Below are positions 6,158-12,524 of a stretch of DNA of 14,196 nt, piece by piece. The notes under the pieces are model-generated. The model was not told the origin of the DNA. It made no database searches and was given only the letters and a program-made list of their open reading frames with translations. The translations under genes were made by a program, and so were the position numbers. The first letter of the stretch is position 1; each line of letters starts with the position of its first letter. This DNA is from Prado023 sp049688395 (GTDB lineage Bacteria > Actinomycetota > Actinomycetes > S36-B12 > CAIYMF01). Location: positions 1 to 14,196 of the forward strand of contig JBAVKQ010000328.1 of the NCBI GenBank assembly GCA_049688395.1, written 5' to 3'.

Positions 6158-7899
6158 CGCTTCTCAACGAGCGCCCCGCCGAGATCAGTGCTCCGCCCCC
6201 TCGCAGGGAACGGAGCCTCGGGCAGAAGATCGTCGCAGTGCTCACGACCACCGATCACAAGACGATCGGTCGGCTCTACCTGGGGACGTCCTTCGCGTTC
6301 TTCCTCATCGGCGGCGTGATGGCCCTGATCATCCGGGCCGAACTGGCCCGGCCGGGCCTGCAGATGCTCACCCTCGAGCAGTACAACCAGCTGTTCACCA
6401 TGCACGGCTCGATCATGCTGCTGCTGTTCGCCACGGCGCTGTTCATCGGTTTCGGCAACTTCATCATGCCGTTGCAGATCGGTGCCCCCGACGTGGCCTT
6501 CCCCCGGCTGAACATGCTCGGCTACTGGATGTACTTCTTCGGTGGGCTGATCGTGCTCGTCGGATTCCTCACCCCGGGCGGTGCGGCCGCGTTCGGCTGG
6601 TTCCTGTACGTCCCGCTGTCGGGCGCGGAGTTCTCGCCGAACATCGGCGCGGATCTCTGGATCCTCGGGTTCGCCCTCGGTGGGGTCGGGACGATCCTGG
6701 GCTCGGTGAACTTCATCACGACCATCCTGACCATGCGGGCCCCGGGCATGACCATGTTTCGGATGTCGATCTTCACCTGGAACATCCTGCTGACCGCGGT
6801 GCTGGTGCTGATGGTCTTCCCGGTGCTGGCCGCGACCCTGATCGTGCTCGAGATCGACCGGAAGTTCGGGTCGGTGGTCTTCCTGCCGGAGAACGGGGGG
6901 GCGATCCTGTTCCAGCACCTCTTCTGGTTCTTCGGCCATCCCGAGGTCTACATCATCGCGTTGCCGTTCTTCGGCATCATCTCCGAGATCCTGCCGGTGT
7001 TCAGCCGCAAGCCGATCTTCGGCTACAAGGGGCTGATCTTCGCCACGATCGCGATCGCTGCCCTGTCGATGGCGGTCTGGGCCCACCACATGTACGTCAC
7101 CGGCGCGGTGTCGCTGCCCTTCTTCTCGCTCATGACGATGCTCATCGCGGTGCCGACCGGCGTGAAGTTCTTCAACTGGATCGGCACGATGTGGGGCGGG
7201 TCGGTCAGTTTCGAGACCCCCATGCTGTGGGTGCTGGGCTTCCTGCTCACCTTCCTGTTCGGTGGCCTGACCGGGGTGATCCTGGCCTCGCCGCCGTTGG
7301 ACTTCCAGGTCTCGGACTCGTACTTCGTGGTGGCGCACTTCCACTACACGGTGTTCGGCACGGTGGTGTTCGCGATGTACGGCGGCTTCTACTTCTGGTG
7401 GCCGAAGCTCTTCGGCCGGATGCTCGACGAGACCCTGGGCAGGTGGCATTTCGCGCTGACCTTCATCGGGTTCAACGGCACCTTCCTGATCCAGCACTGG
7501 CTGGGCGTGGAGGGCATGCCGCGCCGGTACGGCGACTACCTGCCCGGTGACGGTTTCACCCTGGAGAACGAGATCTCCTCGGTCTTCGCGCTGATCCTGG
7601 GCGTCTCGACGCTGTTCTTCCTCTACAACGTCTACAAGACGTGGCGGACCGCGCCGCTGGTGACTGAAGACGATCCGTGGGGCTGGGGGGCGTCCCTGGA
7701 GTGGGCGACGTCCAGCCCCCCGCCGCGGCACAACTTCGTGTCCCTGCCGCGGATCCGCTCCGAGCGCCCGGCGTTCGACCTGCACCATCCCGAGCTCGCC
7801 GAATGGGACGTCGAGGGCTACCTGGCCACGCTCGAAGCCAGGAACATACCCGGCTCGAGCGTGTCGACGCAGACCAGGCCCAAGGGGGAGATCTCGTGA
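6154..7899 (+). CDS. ctaD: Cytochrome c oxidase subunit I (aa3 type)
   Basis: A 581-residue catalytic subunit of the heme-copper oxidase, which reduces O2 to water while pumping protons. Twelve membrane helices are expected. Metal ligands seen are H84 (low-spin heme a, TMHGSIM), H262 (CuB) with crosslink Y266 in GHPEVY, H311/H312 (CuB), H395 (heme a3) and H397 (heme a) in AHFHYT. E264 marks an A1-type enzyme, D113 (GAPDVAFPRLN) the D-channel entrance and K338 (PTGVKFFNW) the K channel. A hydrophilic C-terminal tail of roughly 80 residues extends past the last helix. The gene overlaps ctaC and ctaF by 4 nt each. In M. tuberculosis ctaD is elsewhere (Rv3043c), so having it here is a lineage difference. 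Confidence 0.98.
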   Translation: MTLLNERPAEISAPPPRRERSLGQKIVAVLTTTDHKTIGRLYLGTSFAFFLIGGVMALIIRAELARPGLQMLTLEQYNQLFTMHGSIMLLLFATALFIGFGNFIMPLQIGAPDVAFPRLNMLGYWMYFFGGLIVLVGFLTPGGAAAFGWFLYVPLSGAEFSPNIGADLWILGFALGGVGTILGSVNFITTILTMRAPGMTMFRMSIFTWNILLTAVLVLMVFPVLAATLIVLEIDRKFGSVVFLPENGGAILFQHLFWFFGHPEVYIIALPFFGIISEILPVFSRKPIFGYKGLIFATIAIAALSMAVWAHHMYVTGAVSLPFFSLMTMLIAVPTGVKFFNWIGTMWGGSVSFETPMLWVLGFLLTFLFGGLTGVILASPPLDFQVSDSYFVVAHFHYTVFGTVVFAMYGGFYFWWPKLFGRMLDETLGRWHFALTFIGFNGTFLIQHWLGVEGMPRRYGDYLPGDGFTLENEISSVFALILGVSTLFFLYNVYKTWRTAPLVTEDDPWGWGASLEWATSSPPPRHNFVSLPRIRSERPAFDLHHPELAEWDVEGYLATLEARNIPGSSVSTQTRPKGEIS

Positions 7900-8294
7900 A
7901 GCTCGCCGCCAAGCTGTTCATCGGTGGGGCCGTCTTCTACCTGCTGGTGGCCAGCATCTACTGGATCATGTCCCACGACGAGGTCGGCACCACAGCGCTG
8001 GGCCTGACCGCTGGCCTGTCGGCGATGATCGGGTTCTACCTGCTGGTCACCGCACGTCGGCTGCCCGACCAGCCCGAGGATCTCGCGTCCGGCGAGATCT
8101 GGGATGCCAGCGCCGACTACGGCCACTTCAGCCCGTACTCCTGGGCCCCGTTGCTGGTGGGCGCCTCGTCGGCCATCACGTTCGCCGGTCTTGCGTTCGC
8201 CGCCTGGATCGTGGCCGCGGGGCTGGTGCTGGTGATCATGTCCTCGGCGTACTGGGTGTTCGAGTACTACCGAGGGCCGGCGCGGCAGTTCTGA
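7896..8294 (+). CDS. ctaF: Cytochrome c oxidase subunit IV, actinobacterial type
   Basis: A 132-residue polytopic membrane protein of the actinobacterial CtaF family (Cox4-like), an accessory subunit of the aa3 oxidase in the III-IV supercomplex. Four hydrophobic helices lie at about 7-25, 31-52, 82-103 and 105-123. The segment before helix 3, YGHFSPYSWAPLL, carries the family signature, and the short charged C-terminus ends in EYYRGPARQF. It starts at the GTG at 7896, which overlaps the ctaD stop as GTGA, with GGGGGAG five bases upstream. It is the last gene of the ctaCDF run and is followed by a strong hairpin. Confidence 0.93.
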   Translation: MKLAAKLFIGGAVFYLLVASIYWIMSHDEVGTTALGLTAGLSAMIGFYLLVTARRLPDQPEDLASGEIWDASADYGHFSPYSWAPLLVGASSAITFAGLAFAAWIVAAGLVLVIMSSAYWVFEYYRGPARQF

Positions 8295-8313
8295 TCAGTT
8301 CCACGCAGCACTC

Positions 8314-8347
8314 GGGGATGGCACCGGCATCGTCCGGGGCCATCCCC
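8314..8347. terminator. Strong GC hairpin between convergent ctaF and trpD
   Basis: GGGGATGGC (8314-8322) pairs perfectly with GCCATCCCC (8339-8347). After one A/G mismatch, CCGG (8324-8327) pairs with CCGG (8334-8337) around the 6-nt loop CATCGT. It lies 20 bp after the ctaF stop and 31 bp from the trpD stop on the other strand. There is no T tract, as is common for high-GC actinobacterial terminators. The symmetric position fits a bidirectional terminator. Confidence 0.75.
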
Positions 8348-8377
8348 ATGTCCGACCGGGTGCGGACTACCGCCGGA

Positions 8378-9505
8378 CTACAGCACCAGGTTCTGGCTGG
8401 TGGTGATCCAGCGGCCCAGCAGGTCGTGGGCAGCGCCTGAGGTCAGCGCATCGGTGACCACGGGCAGGGCCACGGCCAGGCGCGTCATCAGGTCCGTGGT
8501 CGCGTCCGGGATCGTCACGGGCAGCTCGCCGCCGGCCGCCGCGTAGGCCACCAGCGCCGCGGCGGCGTTCAGGGTCACCGCATCGCGGATCCCGGCGACC
8601 GAAGGGTCCTCCGGGGTGTCCAGCAGGGTGCCGAACAGCGCCGCGTTGCGCTGGGCGGTACCACCGCGCAGCGAGTCCGGGGCCCGGACTGGAAGCCCCA
8701 GCGCAGCGGGGTCGACCACGGCCCGTCGCAAGGTGTCGGTCGTGAGGTCCCACACGGTGGAGGTGGTGTGGATGCTCAACTCGTCGAGGCCGTCGTCCCC
8801 GTGCACGACCAGCGCCCGGGTCCCGCGGTGGGCCAGGACCCCGGCCATGAGCTCGCCGATCGCCTCGGTAGGCACGCCGAGCACCTGTGCAGCGGGATGG
8901 GCGGGGTTGGCCAGGGGACCGAGGATGTTGAACACCGTGCGGATGGCCAGCTCCCGACGGATCGGACCGATGTGGCGCATCGCGGGATGGAACACCGGGG
9001 CGAAACAGAACGTGATCCCGAGCAGCTCACCGGCTTGCGCCGCCGCGGCAGCCGGCAGGTCGATGGCCACCCCGAGCGCCTCGAGCATGTCCGCGGAACC
9101 GCTCTGCGACGAGGCGGCCCGATTGCCGTGCTTGGCCACCCGCGCGCCGGCGGCCGCAGCCACGACGGCGGCCATGGTGGAGATGTTGACCGTGTGCGCG
9201 CGGTCTCCGCCGGTCCCGCAGGTGTCGACCACCGGACCCGGCACCTGCAGGGGCACGCTGACGTTCAACATCGCGGTGACCAGGCCGGCCACCTCGTGGG
9301 CCGTCTCGCCCTTGGCGCGCAGTGCGACCAGGAACGCCGCGGTGTTGGCCGGTGGTGTCCCGCCGGTCAGGATCTCGGCCATGACCCACGTCGTGGTGGG
9401 GGAGTTCAGGTCCTCACCGGCCAGTAGGGCCTCCAGCACGTCGACCCAGTCGGTCAGCGGGGCCTCCCGGACATCGACCGAGTCGGTCGGGGGGGTGTCG
9501 TTCAC
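8378..9505 (-). CDS. trpD: Anthranilate phosphoribosyltransferase
   Basis: A 375-residue cytoplasmic enzyme that joins anthranilate to PRPP, the second step of tryptophan synthesis from chorismate. Family motifs in order are GTGGD (97-101) and NIST (107-110) for PRPP, KHGNRAASSQSGSAD (from 125) for the active site, FHPAMRHIGPIRRELAIRTVFNILGPLANP for the anthranilate and hinge region, and GDDGLDE (236-242) for Mg. R102 replaces the glycine usual after GTGGD. The start is GTG at 9503-9505, giving about 18 more N-terminal residues than typical. It overlaps the stop of the receiver gene as GTGA, so translation is coupled. No other trp genes are in the window. M. tuberculosis also has trpD (Rv2192c) next to ctaE. 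Confidence 0.96.
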   Translation of the reverse strand: MNDTPPTDSVDVREAPLTDWVDVLEALLAGEDLNSPTTTWVMAEILTGGTPPANTAAFLVALRAKGETAHEVAGLVTAMLNVSVPLQVPGPVVDTCGTGGDRAHTVNISTMAAVVAAAAGARVAKHGNRAASSQSGSADMLEALGVAIDLPAAAAAQAGELLGITFCFAPVFHPAMRHIGPIRRELAIRTVFNILGPLANPAHPAAQVLGVPTEAIGELMAGVLAHRGTRALVVHGDDGLDELSIHTTSTVWDLTTDTLRRAVVDPAALGLPVRAPDSLRGGTAQRNAALFGTLLDTPEDPSVAGIRDAVTLNAAAALVAYAAAGGELPVTIPDATTDLMTRLAVALPVVTDALTSGAAHDLLGRWITTSQNLVL

Positions 9506-9924
9506 GTCGTGATGACCGCTGGGAGCCGCCGATGCAGCAGCCCCGACACGGCGTCGGCCAGTCGGCCCGGGTCGATCGGGTGGCTCACGACCGCCTCGGC
9601 GCGCGACCAGGCGGCCAGCCAGGCGTCCTGCGGTCGGCCGGTGAGCACCAGGATCGGTGGACAGCGGTGGATCTCGTCCTTGAACTGCCGGGCCAGGCCC
9701 AGGCCGCCGTACGGCGTGGCCTCACCGTCGAGGATCATCAGGTCCAGACCCCCGGCGTCGGCGGTCTTGACCGCGACCGGGCCGGTGGCGACCTCCACGA
9801 GCTCCAGCTCGGGCAGGCTCGGATCGGGGCGGGTGCCCAGCGCGGTCACGACGGCACGGCGCACGGTGCGATCGTCGCTGTAGACCATGATGCGCAGGAT
9901 TGCAGGGGCCTGAGGGGTGGGCAT
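9502..9924 (-). CDS. Atypical response-regulator receiver-domain protein
   Basis: A 140-residue single-domain protein with a CheY-like receiver pattern. The acidic pair is D17/D18 (MVYSDDRTVRR), the phospho-acceptor position is D66 (DLMILDGE), and the hydroxyl position is T95 (ILVLTGR). The invariant lysine of the KP motif appears to be histidine (SHPIDPGRL, H115). No DNA-binding or enzymatic output domain follows, since the protein ends about 25 residues later. It starts at the ATG at 9922-9924 after AGGAGA; the frame is open upstream, but that would run across the ctaE promoter and coding region. Its stop overlaps the trpD start. No histidine kinase is in the window. Signalling by phosphorylation is unproven; it may be a pseudo-receiver. 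Confidence 0.75.
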   Translation of the reverse strand: MPTPQAPAILRIMVYSDDRTVRRAVVTALGTRPDPSLPELELVEVATGPVAVKTADAGGLDLMILDGEATPYGGLGLARQFKDEIHRCPPILVLTGRPQDAWLAAWSRAEAVVSHPIDPGRLADAVSGLLHRRLPAVITT

Positions 9925-9953
9925 GGGTTCTCCTGTGAATAGCCGTCGCTGGG

Positions 9954-9959
9954 ATGCTA
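9954..9959 (-). promoter_or_regulatory. Candidate -10 element for the receiver-trpD operon
   Basis: TAGCAT on the minus strand (plus 9959 to 9954) matches TAnnnT and lies 29 bases before the receiver ATG, leaving room for a leader with the AGGAGA ribosome-binding site. No good -35 is visible. A palindrome lies 14 bp further upstream. Confidence 0.35.
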
Positions 9960-9973
9960 CTTGGTCCGGCCGC

Positions 9974-9987
9974 GCACCGTTCGGTGC
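9974..9987. promoter_or_regulatory. Palindrome GCACCG-TT-CGGTGC, candidate operator
   Basis: Six-base perfect inverted arms separated by TT lie in the 136-bp region between the divergent receiver/trpD genes and ctaE. It is close to the -35 zone of the candidate minus-strand promoter and about 75 bp from the ctaE GTG. The form is that of a dimeric regulator site, but a 12-base match can occur by chance in GC-rich DNA. Confidence 0.35.
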
Positions 9988-10060
9988 AGGTCGGGACACG
10001 CGGCGGCGAAGTGTGGGGGTTCGGGTGGGCAGTTCCCACGGCATCTGACAGACTGCGGCC

Positions 10061-10669
10061 GTGGCTTCGACAACGGTTGTGACCCCCCCGCACGCGGGTG
10101 CCCATCCGATCCACCCCAACAAGGTGGCTGTGGGCACCATCATCTGGCTCGCCAGCGAGCTGATGTTCTTCGCCGGGCTCTTCGCGATGTACTTCACGCT
10201 GCGCGCGACCAACCCCGAGGTGTGGGCCGAGCAGACGCAATTCCTCGCCGTCCCCTTCGCCACGGCGAACACGTTGATCCTGGTGTCCTCCAGCGTGACC
10301 TGCCAGCTGGGCGTGCTGGCTGCCGAGCGCGGCAACCTGCGGGGCATGCAGCGCTGGTACATCATCACGTTCATGATGGGCGCGGTCTTCATCGGCGGCC
10401 AGGTGTACGAGTACGCCCACCTGATCCAGGCCGAGGGCTTGTCGCTGTCCTCCTCGGCCTACGGCTCGGCGTTCTTCCTGACCACTGGGTTCCACGGCCT
10501 GCACGTGGTCGGCGGCCTCGTGGCGTTCCTGTTCGTGCTCGGTCGCTCGTACGCCTCGCGTCGCTACGGCCACGAGCAGGCGACGGCTGCGATCGCCACC
10601 AGCTACTACTGGCACTTCGTCGACGTGGTGTGGATCGCGCTGTTCTTCACGATCTACGTCCTGAAGTAG
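10061..10669 (+). CDS. ctaE: Cytochrome c oxidase subunit III
   Basis: A 202-residue membrane subunit of the aa3 oxidase that stabilises subunit I and its proton uptake. Five helices are predicted at about 23-46, 64-87, 98-117, 136-161 and 180-200, the short form lacking the first two helices of the seven-helix versions. Conserved residues are E33 in WLASELMFFAGLF, H145/H148 in FHGLHVVGG and H185 in YYWHFVDVVW. The start is GTG at 10061. No Shine-Dalgarno precedes it, but CAGACT at 10049-10054 is at the right distance for a weak -10 of a leaderless mRNA. qcrC follows after 50 bp, so ctaE-qcrCAB is probably one operon. Confidence 0.96.
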   Translation: MASTTVVTPPHAGAHPIHPNKVAVGTIIWLASELMFFAGLFAMYFTLRATNPEVWAEQTQFLAVPFATANTLILVSSSVTCQLGVLAAERGNLRGMQRWYIITFMMGAVFIGGQVYEYAHLIQAEGLSLSSSAYGSAFFLTTGFHGLHVVGGLVAFLFVLGRSYASRRYGHEQATAAIATSYYWHFVDVVWIALFFTIYVLK

Positions 10670-10719
10670 CCCGGTCCGATCCCGCCCCGGCATCCACATC
10701 CCCTTGCAGAGGTAGGCCC

Positions 10720-11508
10720 GTGAACAGTTCAGCAGCCCGCAGGCATCCAGCAGCACTGATGATGCTGCTGCTCGGCGCTCTGGCGGTGATCGGTACCGCC
10801 TACGCGCTGGTGACAACCAACAGCCAGGCGCGTGCCGCCGGTGCCCCGTCCAGCGAGACCCAGGTCGAGGAGGGCCGTGCGCTCTACCTCGAGGGGTGCT
10901 CCTCCTGTCACGGCCTGAACGCCGAGGGGACCGCGGTGGCACCCAACCTGATCGGTGCGGGTGCGGCCGCAGTGCACTTCCAGGTGGCGACCGGGCGCAT
11001 GCCGATGGCCGCCCCCGCGGTGCAGGTGGAGCGCAAGGCACCCAGCTACGACGAGGAGCAGACCGCTGCGCTCGCGGCCTACATCGCGGCCCTGGGCCCG
11101 GGCCCGGCGATCCCCACCGCCGAGGAGCTCGACACGACCAACGCGAACCTCGCCGTCGGTGGCGAGCTGTTCCGCACCAACTGCGCCCAGTGCCACAACT
11201 TCGCCGGCCGCGGTGCGGCCCTGACCGAGGGCAAGTGGGCGCCGAGCCTGATGGTGGCCACGCCGCAGGAGGTCTACGAGGCCATGCTGACCGGGCCGCA
11301 GAACATGCCCGTCTTCGGCGACGGGACGCTCAGCGTCCCCGAGAAGCAGGACATCCTCAAGTACGTCGCCCACCTGCAGGACCAGACCCAGCCAGGTGGC
11401 TCGGGCCTGGGAGCGTTCGGTCCGGTCACCGAGGGGCTCATGATCTTCACCCTCGCGCTGGGCCTGATGCTCGGCGCGGCCGTCTGGATCGGAGCCAAGG
11501 TCCGATGA
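10720..11508 (+). CDS. qcrC: Di-heme cytochrome c subunit of the bcc complex
   Basis: A 262-residue cytochrome cc subunit of complex III that replaces soluble cytochrome c by handing electrons from the Rieske centre to CuA. An N-terminal signal-anchor helix (about 11-30) is followed by two cytochrome c domains with heme-binding CSSCH (C60, C63, H64) and CAQCH (C155, C158, H159). Likely axial methionines are M94 or M96 (GRMPM) and M196 (GPQNMPVFG). A C-terminal helix at about 237-258 anchors the protein. The start is GTG at 10720 after AGAGGTAGG. The stop overlaps the qcrA start as ATGA. Heme attachment requires export and a cytochrome c maturation system that is not in this window. Confidence 0.96.
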   Translation: MNSSAARRHPAALMMLLLGALAVIGTAYALVTTNSQARAAGAPSSETQVEEGRALYLEGCSSCHGLNAEGTAVAPNLIGAGAAAVHFQVATGRMPMAAPAVQVERKAPSYDEEQTAALAAYIAALGPGPAIPTAEELDTTNANLAVGGELFRTNCAQCHNFAGRGAALTEGKWAPSLMVATPQEVYEAMLTGPQNMPVFGDGTLSVPEKQDILKYVAHLQDQTQPGGSGLGAFGPVTEGLMIFTLALGLMLGAAVWIGAKVR

Positions 11509-12524
11509 GCGACTCCAAGGCGACTGAGCCCGACTTCGTCGCGGCAACCGAGGCCCACCACCCGCGTCGCACGGATGTCGATCCGAAGGCGGCCAAGCGC
11601 GCCGAGCGCCAGGTCGCCACGATGTTCCTGCTGGCCACGGTGCTGCTCATCACCGCGGTCGTCGCCTACATCGTCATCCCCGTCGACGCCGGGGTGAACA
11701 TCCCCGGGCTCGGGCCGATCGGTGCGCTGAACGTGGCCCTGGGCCTGAGCATGGGCCTGGGCATCCTGCTGATCGGCCTGGGCGCGATCCACTGGGCGCG
11801 CAAGCTGATGCCCGGCAACGAGGTCGTGGCCCAGCGCCACGAGATGCGTTCCCCGGCCTCGGAGCGGGCGGCTGCGGTCGATGCCTTCGAGCGCGGTTCG
11901 GCCGACTCCGGCTTCGCCAACCGGCCGATCATCCGCCGGACGCTGATCGGCGCGATGCTCGTGCTCCCGCTGCCGCTGGTGATCATCCTGCGCGACATGT
12001 ACACCGCTCCGCAGGGCGCCCCCAGCCCCGCGGAGCAGCTGTCCTCCACCATCTGGGAGGAGAACGTGCGCATCCTGACCGATGTGTCGTTGAACCCGCT
12101 GCGCCCCCAGGACATCCCGGTCGGTGGCCTGGTCGCCGCGGTTCCGGCCAACCTCAGCGAGATCGAGGAGGAGGAGGGCAACCTCAACGCACGGGCCAAG
12201 GCCGCGATCATCCTGGTCCGGATGGCCCCTGACGAGATCGTGTCCCAGCAGGGGGAGGGTTGGGACGTCGAAGGGATCTTGGCCTATTCCAAGATCTGCA
12301 CGCACGTGGGCTGTCCGATTGCGCTCTACGAGCAGCGGACGCATCATCTGTTATGTCCGTGCCACCAATCGACATTCGATCTGGCCGACTCGGGCACCGT
12401 GGTCTTCGGCCCGGCGGCCCGAGAGATGCCGCAGTTGCCGATCACCGTGGACGCGGAGGGCTATCTGGTCGCCGTCAGCGACTTCCAGCAGCCCGTGGGA
12501 CCTAGTTTCTGGGAGCGCGGATGA
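11505..12524 (+). CDS. qcrA: Rieske iron-sulfur subunit of the bcc complex
   Basis: A 339-residue actinobacterial Rieske protein that carries electrons from menaquinol to QcrC. Three N-terminal helices lie at about 37-60, 72-97 and 147-163. A twin arginine (R144-R145 in RPIIRRTLIG) directly precedes helix 3, as in actinobacterial Rieske proteins known to use both Sec and Tat. The [2Fe-2S] ligands are in CTHVGC (C265, H267, disulfide C270) and CPCH (C284, disulfide C286, H287). The start ATG overlaps the qcrC stop and the stop overlaps the qcrB start. Codon use changes over about 12279-12393, which encodes the cluster site and includes the only TTA codon I find in the recognised genes (12351-12353). 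Confidence 0.97.
   Translation: MSDSKATEPDFVAATEAHHPRRTDVDPKAAKRAERQVATMFLLATVLLITAVVAYIVIPVDAGVNIPGLGPIGALNVALGLSMGLGILLIGLGAIHWARKLMPGNEVVAQRHEMRSPASERAAAVDAFERGSADSGFANRPIIRRTLIGAMLVLPLPLVIILRDMYTAPQGAPSPAEQLSSTIWEENVRILTDVSLNPLRPQDIPVGGLVAAVPANLSEIEEEEGNLNARAKAAIILVRMAPDEIVSQQGEGWDVEGILAYSKICTHVGCPIALYEQRTHHLLCPCHQSTFDLADSGTVVFGPAAREMPQLPITVDAEGYLVAVSDFQQPVGPSFWERG

Noticed and set aside
6130..7788. Very long minus-strand open frame (552 codons) opposite ctaD
   Set aside because: It mirrors the third-position GC of ctaD; its translation is Arg/His/Asp/Gln-rich with no family features. Similar long frames opposite adoK, qcrA and qcrB are rejected for the same reason.
9925..10392. Upstream extension of the receiver gene to 10392
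   Set aside because: It would run across the ctaE coding strand and promoter. The ATG at 9922-9924 has a good AGGAGA site and places the receiver acidic pair at the expected distance.
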